Source of the DNA: a virus
Length of the DNA stretch: 64,000 nucleotides
Virus record (IMG/VR): IMGVR_UViG_3300037189_017154
Span: 17,188 to 81,187 of that record
Direction: 5' to 3' (one strand)
A program made the translations under genes and the position numbers. The notes under the pieces are model-generated. The model ran no database searches. It saw only the letters and a program-made list of their open reading frames with translations, and was not told the origin of the DNA. Below, one piece after another: positions 1-5,265 of this stretch (its first letter is position 1; each line of letters starts with the position of its first letter).

Positions 1-207
1 CTACGGGAACTTAGATTAGAGAAGAATCTAAAACTTAGACAACTAAGTTCGGCTAGTGGTGTTGCTCTCGGCTACCTAAGTGAAGTGGAGCGTGCCGTCA
101 AAGACATCTCTTCTAAAATGCTGACCAAGATTCTAATCGCATTAGACATCTCTCTTTATGAATTTCTAATTCTTGTTGCCGAAAAAGAAAAAAATAAAAC
201 TCTCTAA
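1..207 (+). CDS. ClgR-like XRE-family HTH regulator, 5'-truncated
   Basis: Frame 1 is open from the first base of the window to a TAA at 205-207, giving 68 C-terminal residues; the start lies outside. The sequence has the Cro/CI-type HTH pattern LRELRLEKNLKLRQLSSASG followed by GYLSEVERAVKDISSKML, then a short helical tail ending in Lys-rich residues. The GYLSEVERGxKxxSSExL signature is characteristic of ClgR/PspC-associated regulators of actinobacteria, which activate Clp protease genes. A phage copy may act on the phage's small-gene promoters or on host proteostasis genes; that is inference. It is an HTH_XRE protein with good confidence, while ClgR orthology is only suggested by motif memory. 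Confidence 0.75.
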   Translation, partial: LRELRLEKNLKLRQLSSASGVALGYLSEVERAVKDISSKMLTKILIALDISLYEFLILVAEKEKNKTL

Positions 208-268
208 ATGTTGCTATTTGGAAGTCATAAGTAGTAAGCTATCTATACGCCAATGAAAGGAAAATAAA

Positions 269-538
269 ATGGCACTCACAAAAGCTCACAAGGTAAGTAT
301 CGAAAGACAAGTTCGAGCAGAATACACCGAACAAATCAGCAAGCTAAATGACCACTCTCTATTCCACATGGTCAAGGGCTTAGACGCTAAGGGCAACAGC
401 GTAGAGGGCAGACTAAAGACCTCTGCCATGAAGTACGGGTTCGAAGTTGGAATCCAAATTGCTACTGAAGTTCTGGAATCTCGTGGCCATGAAATGGTAG
501 AGTTCCAAGCTATGTTCTTTATGTGTGAGCACCTATAA
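269..538 (+). CDS. Small helical protein of unknown function
   Basis: 89 residues with a strong ribosome site (GAAAGGA) 7 bases before the ATG. The protein is charged and predicted mostly helical, with no signal peptide, membrane segment or cysteine pair. I do not recognise the family. No GATC occurs inside the gene, while the following spacer has one within 20 bases, the usual pattern of this arm. No clear promoter is visible just upstream, so it may be co-transcribed with the HTH gene ending at 207. Confidence 0.8.
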   Translation: MALTKAHKVSIERQVRAEYTEQISKLNDHSLFHMVKGLDAKGNSVEGRLKTSAMKYGFEVGIQIATEVLESRGHEMVEFQAMFFMCEHL

Positions 539-587
539 ACTAGGTACCACTGATCTATAGGCACACCGGAAATTATTTGCAAAACGC

Positions 588-613
588 GGAATAAATGTTG
601 CGGTTTGTCGGTT
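588..613 (+). promoter_or_regulatory. ECF-type promoter GGAAT-N18-GTT
   Basis: GGAAT at 588-592 and GTT at 611-613 are separated by 18 bases. This matches the SigR/SigH-type consensus. The gene start is at 653. A possible sigma-A -35 (TTGCGG, 598-603) overlaps it. Confidence 0.6.
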
Positions 614-652
614 GTAAATAGTAGGATTTAGTTAGTCAAGGAAAGGACTAAA

Positions 653-874
653 ATGCTCACTCAACTACCGCTAAACGAAGACAAGACTCTATTTGCTTCT
701 GTCGAAATGCCTGAACTACTATCTCAGTTTGTATCTGCTAACTCAGGGCGTAAGGGTAAAGTAATCTCTCTATCAACTAAACTAACCAAGTCTGGTTATG
801 GCGTATTGGTTATTGAGTTTATCCCTAAGGGTCAAACTAAAAGTCAATGGGCAACTATTAGCCCTGTTGCCTAA
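653..874 (+). CDS. Small protein, paralogue of the 2602-2841 product
   Basis: 73 residues, ribosome site GGAAAGG. The protein shares its whole layout with the product of 2602-2841: LPLN near the start, then FAxVxMPxL, GRxGxV, TKxGYGxLxIxF and a terminal QWAxxSPxA. This indicates a duplicated small beta-rich family within the arm. Function unknown. It is the only gene of its unit, with an ECF-type promoter upstream and an intrinsic terminator at 913-948. Confidence 0.85.
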   Translation: MLTQLPLNEDKTLFASVEMPELLSQFVSANSGRKGKVISLSTKLTKSGYGVLVIEFIPKGQTKSQWATISPVA

Positions 875-912
875 TCCCTAATCCCCGCCGAGTGTCGGAC
901 ACACTCACAAAA

Positions 913-948
913 TCCCTCGGGCGCGCACACAGCTCGGGGGATTTTTTT
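913..948 (+). terminator. Intrinsic terminator
   Basis: Stem TCCCTCGGG/CTCGGGGGA followed by a run of seven T. The same stem ends the RNA unit at 3229-3263. Confidence 0.8.
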
Positions 949-953
949 ATGCG

Positions 954-1064
954 GAGAGATCTCTGCGGCCACGTTCCTGGAGCTGCACCGGATCTTGCTG
1001 CACCTGGTGGATCCCGGAGCTTCGCCGGTGATGGATCTAAAACACGCCAAAAAATTATTTGCTA
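954..1064 (+). repeat. Spacer/promoter cassette, copy 1
   Basis: AGATCTCTGCGGCCACGTTCC occurs near 956-976 and again near 1717-1737. GGATCTAAAACACGCCAAAA followed by AATTATTTGC is present at about 1033-1062 and 1773-1802. The blocks between these are unlike each other in detail but both are made of GATC, CCGG and AGCT tetramers. The cassette appears duplicated with its promoter. Confidence 0.7.
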
Positions 1065-1068
1065 TTTG

Positions 1069-1094
1069 GGAATAATTTAGGGTATTTTCGTGTA
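1069..1094 (+). promoter_or_regulatory. ECF-type promoter, variant GGAAT-N18-GTA
   Basis: GGAAT at 1069-1073 and GTA at 1092-1094, spacing 18. It differs from the other members by one base in the -10 element. It is preceded by the ACACGCCAAA box at 1042-1051. Confidence 0.45.
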
Positions 1095-1139
1095 GTATTT
1101 ATGTAGCAACATAAACCAACTAATAATGAAAGGTATCAA

Positions 1140-1358
1140 ATGAAGACATTTTTTCTTCGTGCTTTGGTTCTAGTCCCGATTACTGCTATTGCTTACCTAT
1201 CTCAAAAAATCTCAGGTATGTATCTACAAAGTTGGGTTCTAAACAGCGTGGATGATGACCTAGTTATGTATTCCCGTTGGGAAGTAATTTCTTGGGTGTT
1301 CATCGGGCTTACCCTAATTGGACTAATCTGGGCTATGGTTGCTCCCGATAAAGATTAG
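1140..1358 (+). CDS. Two-helix membrane protein
   Basis: 72 residues with hydrophobic stretches at about 5-22 and 47-66. The N-terminus (MKTFFLRALVLVPITAIAY) is clearly related to that of the 13516-13719 product (MKFFVRRLLAGVVIVPLTAV), so the two are probable paralogues about 12 kb apart. Likely an inner-membrane protein; a holin-like or superinfection-exclusion role is possible but untested. The start has a GAAAGG ribosome site 7 bases upstream. Confidence 0.8.
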   Translation: MKTFFLRALVLVPITAIAYLSQKISGMYLQSWVLNSVDDDLVMYSRWEVISWVFIGLTLIGLIWAMVAPDKD

Positions 1359-1373
1359 GTTTTCTCTCTAATG

Positions 1374-1407
1374 CTAAACCCCCGCGCTTGCGGGGGTTTA
1401 GTTTTTA
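1374..1407. terminator. Bidirectional terminator between converging genes
   Basis: CTAAACCCCCGC/GCGGGGGTTTAG hairpin with T-rich flank on the + side and A-rich flank on the other. It serves the gene ending at 1358 and the minus-strand gene ending at 1431. Confidence 0.8.
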
Positions 1408-1430
1408 GCTGAGAGATCTCTGGAATGAGT

Positions 1431-1634
1431 TTATAGTTTCATTCCATACTTACGGAGATACTGGCGAATGTATTTGATGGCACGGAAATCACTAGGCGAA
1501 CTCGCTGAGTGAAAAAATCTGCCATCTGGCGAAGTCCAACGAATGTGACCTGACTTGGTTGCTTCTATTTGCCAACCTTGCTTAGTTGCTTTTTTGATTA
1601 GAGCCATAACATCTTTGTTTGTGGAGAGTGCCAT
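1431..1634 (-). CDS. HicA-like small protein (only minus-strand gene)
   Basis: 67 residues from the ATG at 1634, which has GAAAGG placed 6 bases upstream. A longer frame to 1685 would start inside the promoter, so the shorter start is preferred. The sequence has the HicA-type dsRBD-like pattern: helix with KKATKQGW, then GHIRWTSPDGRFF, a PSDFRA turn and a C-terminal helix. HicA proteins are RNA-binding mRNA interferases paired with HicB; no HicB is visible here. Phage orphans of this type are usually uncharacterised. Its promoter faces left and reads TTGGCA-N17-TAAAGT on the minus strand (about 1652-1681). Confidence 0.75.
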   Translation of the reverse strand: MALSTNKDVMALIKKATKQGWQIEATKSGHIRWTSPDGRFFHSASSPSDFRAIKYIRQYLRKYGMKL

Positions 1635-1651
1635 TTGGCAACCTTTCTTTT

Positions 1652-1681
1652 GTGGTAATACCACTTTACACCTCACCCGTG
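1652..1681 (-). promoter_or_regulatory. Minus-strand sigma-A-like promoter
   Basis: On the minus strand, TTGGCA AAATGTC and TAAAGT are 17 bases apart, matching the TTGCGAAATGTC...TAAACT class seen on the + strand. It sits just upstream of the gene starting at 1634. Confidence 0.55.
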
Positions 1682-1808
1682 ACATTTTGCCAAATTAGAC
1701 ACGCTGAAGCTTCTAGAGATCTCTGCGGCCACGTTCCTCCGGATCTTCGAGCTCCGGTCACGTGATTAATTTGGATCTAAAACACGCCAAAAAATTATTT
1801 GCAAATCG

Positions 1809-1834
1809 GGAATAATTTGTCGTAAGTTCGTGTT
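1809..1834 (+). promoter_or_regulatory. ECF-type promoter GGAAT-N18-GTT
   Basis: GGAAT 1809-1813, GTT 1832-1834, spacing exactly 18. It is preceded by the ACACGCCAAA box at 1782-1791. Drives the unit starting at 1880. Confidence 0.65.
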
Positions 1835-1879
1835 ATCTTATTTGTAGCAACAAAAAACAATCTCTAGGAAAGGTTCTAA

Positions 1880-1999
1880 ATGAGTGTTCACATCTGCGAA
1901 ATCTGCGATAACCCTGTTGAGTTCCAATGGTGCGTTGAGTGTGGTGAAACTGTTTGCGTAATCTGCCACAACGCTTACGGCTGTCCAGAAAACTATTAG
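1880..1999 (+). CDS. Mini zinc-ribbon protein, 39 residues
   Basis: Ribosome site GGAAAGG, ATG at 1880. Seven cysteines, most in paired form (CEIC, CVEC, CVIC), predict a compact treble-clef or zinc-ribbon fold binding one or two zinc ions. Likely a nucleic-acid or protein adaptor; function unknown. First gene of a three-gene unit (1880, 2009, 2262). Confidence 0.75.
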   Translation: MSVHICEICDNPVEFQWCVECGETVCVICHNAYGCPENY

Positions 2000-2008
2000 G
2001 AGAAAATA

Positions 2009-2248
2009 ATGTCCAACACCACTAACTTTGCGTTTGAAGAAGTAATGCGTATGGCAGGGGGGCGAGATGTGTATTCATCTTCTACCCTTGCCATGATCTA
2101 TGAAGAATGCGAGACCAACCGGCAAATCCAAGAACTTGCCGGTTGTCATCTTGTCGTAGCTTCTCCGGAGAAATCTCAGGAATACCTGACACGCTTGCGT
2201 TCTACTCTGAAACTGGTATTCTTTACTCGTAGTGATTATACAAATTAG
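2009..2248 (+). CDS. Small protein of unknown function
   Basis: 79 residues, nine bases after the previous stop, with AGGAG as ribosome site. No recognised motif; predicted mixed helical with a central EECETNRQIQEL helix. Middle gene of the 1880-2390 unit. It contains a single GATC, unusual for genes of this arm. Confidence 0.75.
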   Translation: MSNTTNFAFEEVMRMAGGRDVYSSSTLAMIYEECETNRQIQELAGCHLVVASPEKSQEYLTRLRSTLKLVFFTRSDYTN

Positions 2249-2261
2249 GAAAGGAACTAAA

Positions 2262-2390
2262 ATGTGCGAATGCGAAGATAGACCTTGCTGCGGTTGTCTT
2301 GCTGAGAGCGACATCTACGGAAGATACGAGCCAGACCCAATTGACGCTGAGCGTGCGCGTTTGGAAATGGATTACGACTACGAAGATTAG
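2262..2390 (+). CDS. Cys-rich acidic mini-protein
   Basis: 42 residues, start at 2262 after AGGAAAGG. The N-terminus MCECEDRPCCGC carries five cysteines and resembles the 18-residue product of 3456-3512 (MCEDYPCCGHDNGNC). The C-terminal half is acidic. A metal-binding knuckle is likely; role unknown. Last gene before the terminator at 2409. Confidence 0.75.
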   Translation: MCECEDRPCCGCLAESDIYGRYEPDPIDAERARLEMDYDYED

Positions 2391-2408
2391 GCTGCCGGCC
2401 GGTCTACC

Positions 2409-2441
2409 TAAACCCCTCGCATCGCGGGGGGTTTAGTTTTA
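2409..2441 (+). terminator. Intrinsic terminator
   Basis: Stem TAAACCCCTCGC/GCGGGGGGTTTA, three-base loop, T-rich tail. Confidence 0.8.
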
Positions 2442-2474
2442 CCTGGTGCAGCTTCTCCGGTGATCTTAAATTAC

Positions 2475-2486
2475 TTACCTAGGTAA
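2475..2486. promoter_or_regulatory. 12-bp palindrome TTACCTAGGTAA
   Basis: Perfect dyad between a terminator and the next promoter. The same palindrome occurs at 4357-4368 and a variant TTACCGCGGTAA at 3971-3982. Candidate operator for a dimeric HTH protein. Confidence 0.4.
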
Positions 2487-2533
2487 ATAAATAGAAGCTC
2501 GGAGATCTATGCGACACGCTGAAATAAATGTCG

Positions 2534-2559
2534 GGAATAAATGTTGCCAAATGTCGGTT
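2534..2559 (+). promoter_or_regulatory. ECF-type promoter overlapping a sigma-A-like promoter
   Basis: GGAAT 2534-2538, GTT 2557-2559, spacing 18. A TTGCCA hexamer with AAATGTC (from 2544) and a TATACTATAG tract downstream suggest a second sigma-A start in the same DNA. Confidence 0.6.
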
Positions 2560-2601
2560 CTATACTATAGACTGATAATGTCCAAACGAAAGGAAACCAA
2601 A

Positions 2602-2841
2602 ATGGCAGGACAAACCACACTACTACCACTAAACACCGAACGCTCTAAGTTTGCCGAAGTTGCTATGCCAACACTAGGCGACACTTACATTACCCCTAAT
2701 GGTAGAACTGGCATCGTTGTTGAAATGGTGGTCAAGATGACTAAGGGTGGCTACGGAACTTTGAACATCTGCTTTGAAACCATTGATGCCGAAACTGGCG
2801 ACATTGATGTTCAATGGGCTTGCGTAAGTCCAATGGCTTAG
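2602..2841 (+). CDS. Small protein, paralogue of the 653-874 product
   Basis: 79 residues from the ATG at 2602, chosen because GAAAGGA lies 7-13 bases upstream; a longer frame from 2509 runs through the promoter. It shares LPLN, FAEVAMPTL, NGRTGIV, TKGGYGTL and QWACVSPMA positions with the 653 product. Function unknown. Confidence 0.85.
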   Translation: MAGQTTLLPLNTERSKFAEVAMPTLGDTYITPNGRTGIVVEMVVKMTKGGYGTLNICFETIDAETGDIDVQWACVSPMA

Positions 2842-2877
2842 GCTTCGCCTAGCCTACTCCAAGGGGCTAGCCGAACG

Positions 2878-2913
2878 AACCCCCTAGCAGTTGGGCTAGG
2901 GGGTTCACCTTTA
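2878..2913 (+). terminator. Intrinsic terminator
   Basis: AACCCCCTAG/CTAGGGGGTT stem with a CACCTTT tail. Confidence 0.75.
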
Positions 2914-3053
2914 CCCGAAATGGATCACCGGAGCTTTAGAGATCTCTAGAGCTTCTCCCGGTATTATAGCTGCAGCTTTGGATCATACACCATCCATCGA
3001 TAATAGCTAATAGATTCCAATAACAATATCTTTATAATAAATTTGCCCTAGAT

Positions 3054-3083
3054 TTGACAAATATGCCGAACCTGTGCTTAGAT
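3054..3083 (+). promoter_or_regulatory. Sigma-A-like promoter of RNA unit 1
   Basis: TTGACA at 3054-3059 and TTAGAT at 3078-3083, spacing 18. Confidence 0.5.
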
Positions 3084-3086
3084 AGT

Positions 3087-3263
3087 ACTAACAACTTCAT
3101 ACGGGTAAATGTAAACGGCTTATGGATTTCGATTCCCTGCTCATACTAGTTAAGCTGGAGAATCGAAAATACGAGTGTCAGGACTTCCCTGCCGTCTCTG
3201 TAGTTGGTACTTGCAAGTACAAAGGATTTCCCTCGGGTTCGCGACTCGGGGGATTTTCTTTTA
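3087..3263 (+). ncRNA. Candidate structured noncoding RNA 1
   Basis: A promoter-to-terminator unit of about 175 bases with no ATG/GTG frame preceded by a ribosome site. Hairpins visible are CGATTC...GAATCG (3128-3166 area, extended by CC/GG and GCT/AGC), CAGG-ACTTC-CCTG, and GTACTTG/CAAGTAC (3207-3220). It ends in the stem TCCCTCGGG/CTCGGGGGA and TTTTCTTTT (3229-3262). The rest of the gap from 2914 to 3455 is tetramer-rich spacer. A tRNA cloverleaf or tmRNA could not be made to fit. Unknown class. Confidence 0.5.
3229..3263 (+). terminator. Intrinsic terminator of RNA unit 1
   Basis: Nine-pair stem with loop TTCGCGA, followed by TTTTCTTTT. Nearly identical to the terminator at 913-948. Confidence 0.8.
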
Positions 3264-3455
3264 TCGGGGGGCAAACTGATCCATAGACTGAGCTGGCCGG
3301 TGAGCTGAGCTAGCTGATCAGTTGCAGCTAAGATCACCAGGGATCTGATCAGGATCTATGAGCTGCCGGATGTTACAGACACTCCGGAATAGATTTGACT
3401 TTTCCGGTGTGTAGTGTATTCTTATAGTATTCCCGGAAAGGAAAGGAGGGGGCTT

Positions 3456-3512
3456 ATGTGTGAAGATTATCCATGTTGCGGACATGACAATGGCAACTGC
3501 CCTCGCAAGTAG
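3456..3512 (+). CDS. 18-residue Cys-rich microprotein
   Basis: ATG at 3456 follows a long purine ribosome site (GGAAAGGAAAGGAGGGGG). The peptide has four cysteines in a CEDYPCCGHDNGNCP arrangement, close to the N-terminus of the 42-residue product at 2262. It has its own promoter (TTGACT at 3395-3400, TATTCT/TATAGT region near 3417-3427) and terminator (3516-3544), which supports real expression despite its size. A metal-binding knuckle is possible. Confidence 0.55.
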   Translation: MCEDYPCCGHDNGNCPRK

Positions 3513-3515
3513 TTC

Positions 3516-3544
3516 TAGCCCCCGGTGCAAGCCGGGGGTTTTTA
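3516..3544 (+). terminator. Intrinsic terminator
   Basis: AGCCCCCGG/CCGGGGGTT stem followed by T run, 4 bases after the microprotein stop. Confidence 0.8.
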
Positions 3545-3593
3545 CTTACCGGCCGGAGCTTCACAGATCTCTAGAAAATATTTTTATATTTCG

Positions 3594-3619
3594 GGAATAA
3601 ATGGATTAGGCTAATGGTT
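3594..3619 (+). promoter_or_regulatory. ECF-type promoter GGAAT-N18-GTT
   Basis: GGAAT 3594-3598, GTT 3617-3619. Preceded by an AT-rich tract and TTTCGGGAATAAAT, the extended form shared with 4709, 9961 and 12137. No sigma-A -35 is visible, so this is one of the cleaner members. Confidence 0.7.
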
Positions 3620-3663
3620 ATTATTACTGTAAGGTAAATACAAATAACTCGAAAGGTTAGCCA

Positions 3664-3930
3664 ATGAACATCACGCCAGAGAAGTATGCCGAAATGGTAA
3701 TCGCAAAGTTTTACAAGGTTGAGAACATCTACAACTTGACTAGGGCTATTGCCAGAGTTGCCGACAAGTATGCCAAGTGGGTTATGGAAGCCAGTAACAG
3801 ACTTACTTGGGCAACTGACGGAACTGACGAACACGCTAAACAAAATGAACTTGCTCAAAAAGAAGCACTGGTCAAGTGTGAAGCGTATCGCCTAGCGTTA
3901 TTTATGCTCACCGATAAACTCCCTAAGTGA
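3664..3930 (+). CDS. Helical protein of unknown function
   Basis: 88 residues, ribosome site GAAAGG. The sequence is a continuous set of amphipathic helices (YAEMVIAKFYKVENIYNL, ELAQKEALVKCEAYRLAL). No family recognised. The terminator stem (3917-3941) begins inside the last codons, with the stop codon in the loop. Single-gene unit under the ECF-type promoter at 3594. Confidence 0.8.
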   Translation: MNITPEKYAEMVIAKFYKVENIYNLTRAIARVADKYAKWVMEASNRLTWATDGTDEHAKQNELAQKEALVKCEAYRLALFMLTDKLPK

Positions 3931-3941
3931 TTAGGGAGTTT
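3917..3941 (+). terminator. Hairpin overlapping the stop codon
   Basis: AAACTCCCTAA/TTAGGGAGTTT with GTGA loop containing the TGA stop of the preceding gene. No long T run follows, so efficiency is uncertain. Confidence 0.55.
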
Positions 3942-3970
3942 AGGGGAGCTCACCGGAGATCCTAAATCAG

Positions 3971-3982
3971 TTACCGCGGTAA
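3971..3982. promoter_or_regulatory. 12-bp palindrome TTACCGCGGTAA
   Basis: Perfect dyad, extended to 14 bp by flanking G/C. Same TTACC-GGTAA arms as the palindromes at 2475 and 4357. Confidence 0.4.
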
Positions 3983-4037
3983 CTAAAAGAAGCTCACAGA
4001 TCTCTAGAAGACACGCCAAAAAAAGTTTCAAATAAAC

Positions 4038-4067
4038 TTGCACAAAAAACAAAAACTACGCTAAACT
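4038..4067 (+). promoter_or_regulatory. Sigma-A-like promoter
   Basis: TTGCAC 4038-4043, TAAACT 4062-4067, spacing 18. ACACGCCAAA box at 4011-4020. Confidence 0.6.
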
Positions 4068-4094
4068 GAAATCACTCAGGAAAGGAGTTGCCAA

Positions 4095-4289
4095 ATGGCA
4101 ATGTTCGATGTAAAAATCCAAGTCAATTACTCAGGTCAAATCGAAGCAAGTTCGGCAGAAGAAGCCGAGCAACTTGCTTGGTCTGCTTACTACGGAGATG
4201 ACGCAACGCTAGAATACGATGGCGTTGAAAGTATCGAAGTTGAAGAAGCCGAAGAAGAAGAAGAAGAAGAAGAAGAAGAAGAAGAATAA
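4095..4289 (+). CDS. Small protein with a poly-glutamate tail
   Basis: 64 residues. Residues 1-50 look like a small alpha/beta unit (FDVKIQVNYSGQIEASSAEE). The C-terminus is an almost pure run of Glu encoded by a (GAA)n tract at about 4250-4286. A second in-frame ATG at 4101 is possible, but 4095 is better spaced from GGAAAGGAG. The tract is prone to slippage, so length may vary among relatives. An acidic tail could act as a DNA mimic or chaperone; that is speculation. Confidence 0.75.
   Translation: MAMFDVKIQVNYSGQIEASSAEEAEQLAWSAYYGDDATLEYDGVESIEVEEAEEEEEEEEEEEE
4250..4286 (+). repeat. (GAA)n microsatellite
   Basis: Near-uninterrupted GAA triplets inside the 3' end of the 4095 gene, in frame to give Glu. 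Confidence 0.9.
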
Positions 4290-4305
4290 AAATCTTCTGA
4301 AGCGT

Positions 4306-4342
4306 GAAGCCCGTCAGGAATCTCTGGCGGGCATTCTTCTTC
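4306..4342 (+). terminator. Intrinsic terminator
   Basis: GAAGCCCGTCA/TGGCGGGCATTC stem and TTCTTCTT tail. Confidence 0.75.
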
Positions 4343-4356
4343 TATAGATCTGTTAT

Positions 4357-4368
4357 TTACCTAGGTAA
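4357..4368. promoter_or_regulatory. 12-bp palindrome TTACCTAGGTAA
   Basis: Identical to the palindrome at 2475-2486; lies 29 bases before the -35 at 4397. Confidence 0.4.
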
Positions 4369-4396
4369 CTATAACTAGATCTCTGCAGCTGAAATG

Positions 4397-4426
4397 TTGC
4401 GAAATGCCGGCCGGCCCTGGTAGACT
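4397..4426 (+). promoter_or_regulatory. Sigma-A-like promoter
   Basis: TTGCGA 4397-4402, TAGACT 4421-4426, spacing 18; the spacer contains GCCGGCCGGCC. Confidence 0.65.
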
Positions 4427-4447
4427 GGAATCAACGAAAGGAATCTT

Positions 4448-4672
4448 ATGACTCACGCTAAATCTCAAAAAACTTTATTCCTAACACCGGAGCAACTTGA
4501 CGCCGGCGGTTATGAAAAGTGGGAGCTCGAAACTATTTATTGCTTGCCAGGTTGCGGCGTTCACTTTTACAGTCCGGACGGAATCGGCCGAATCTTTACC
4601 GGAGATGATTACGACCTGGCCGAAATGATTGGCGACCAGGGAGACCGGTTTGTGAGAATCCTGGAAGCGTGA
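4448..4672 (+). CDS. Small protein of unknown function
   Basis: 74 residues, GAAAGGA ribosome site. Contains CLPGCG and GGYEKWELETIY, with an acidic C-terminal half. Unlike most neighbours the gene is rich in CCGG and GCCGGC, closer in composition to the spacers, which may mean separate origin. Function unknown. Confidence 0.75.
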   Translation: MTHAKSQKTLFLTPEQLDAGGYEKWELETIYCLPGCGVHFYSPDGIGRIFTGDDYDLAEMIGDQGDRFVRILEA

Positions 4673-4708
4673 GCTTCGAAAAGGATCTAAAAATAATTAT
4701 TTATTTCG

Positions 4709-4734
4709 GGAATAAATAACTTGTAATGTCAGTT
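4709..4734 (+). promoter_or_regulatory. ECF-type promoter GGAAT-N18-GTT
   Basis: GGAAT 4709-4713, GTT 4732-4734. A TTGTAA/TAAGAT pair (4721-4726 and about 4743-4748, spacing 16) may give an overlapping sigma-A start. Confidence 0.65.
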
Positions 4735-4777
4735 GTTATTAGTAAGATGAACTTACCACTAGACAAAGGAAACTGAA

Positions 4778-5029
4778 ATGGAAGAACGCCTAAATAACTT
4801 ACTTGCTAAGTTCGAAATTGCTCGCCTAGACCAAGTTGGTATTCTTGCTCGCATGGAAGGACTTGCTGTTGAAATCCGTAATGCCGAAGCAGATGAAGAA
4901 TACCTAACTAAGTTAGTAGCAGACTTGGACAACATGTTGACAAGATTGAAGAGCAACAAAAAACTTATGCTCGAAGTGATTGAAGGTATGGATTCAATCC
5001 AAAGAGAACTAAATCAGGAGGAAGAATAA
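4778..5029 (+). CDS. Coiled-coil protein
   Basis: 83 residues dominated by heptad-like leucine/isoleucine spacing (LNNLLAKFEIARLDQ, LTKLVADLDNMLTRLKSN), predicted to form a dimeric coiled coil along most of its length. Function unknown. Stop overlaps the next start (TAAATG at 5027-5032), so the pair is probably coupled. Confidence 0.8.
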   Translation: MEERLNNLLAKFEIARLDQVGILARMEGLAVEIRNAEADEEYLTKLVADLDNMLTRLKSNKKLMLEVIEGMDSIQRELNQEEE

Positions 5030-5206
5030 ATGGCTACTTATGAAGAAGCTCCGATTAGTAAATGTACCGAGTGTAATGACTTGCCACTGATCTGTCGAAT
5101 GAAACTACACTCACTAGATCGATGGTATTACGCTTGGTCATGGCCGGGTGTGTACTGGGTATTCAAGAAGCTTCACCGATCGGTGTGTAAAAACACGCCA
5201 AAATAA
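5030..5206 (+). CDS. Trp/Cys-rich small protein
   Basis: 58 residues, ATG directly after the 5029 stop with AGGAGG 10 bases upstream. Contains KCTECNDLPLICR then a Trp/Tyr-rich segment (RWYYAWSWPGVYWVF) that could insert into or lie on membrane. Its last codons run into the ACACGCCAAA box and AATAAAT of the next promoter. It contains three GATC, unlike its neighbours. Unknown function; the 3' end may have been extended by spacer sequence. Confidence 0.6.
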   Translation: MATYEEAPISKCTECNDLPLICRMKLHSLDRWYYAWSWPGVYWVFKKLHRSVCKNTPK

Positions 5207-5209
5207 ATG

Positions 5210-5239
5210 TTGCCAAATGTCGCAACTGGGGTATAAACT
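5210..5239 (+). promoter_or_regulatory. Sigma-A-like promoter
   Basis: TTGCCA 5210-5215, TAAACT 5234-5239, spacing 18; ACACGCCAAA at 5193-5202. Confidence 0.65.
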
Positions 5240-5265
5240 GGACTTACTCGGGAAAGGAGTAAAAA

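Noticed and set aside
892-1080. 62-codon + frame after the 653 gene
   Set aside because: It runs through a terminator and a tetramer-rich spacer and has no ribosome site.
1635-1685. Longer N-terminus for the minus-strand HicA-like gene
   Set aside because: The extra part overlaps the -35/-10 elements; the ATG at 1634 has the ribosome site.
3146-3337. Minus-strand frame across RNA unit 1
   Set aside because: No ribosome site, and the sequence is better explained by + strand hairpins and terminator.
3386-3411. Another GGAAT-N18 ECF-type promoter before the microprotein
   Set aside because: At 18 bases the -10 triplet is GTG, not GTT; TTGACT and a TATA-like tract fit better.
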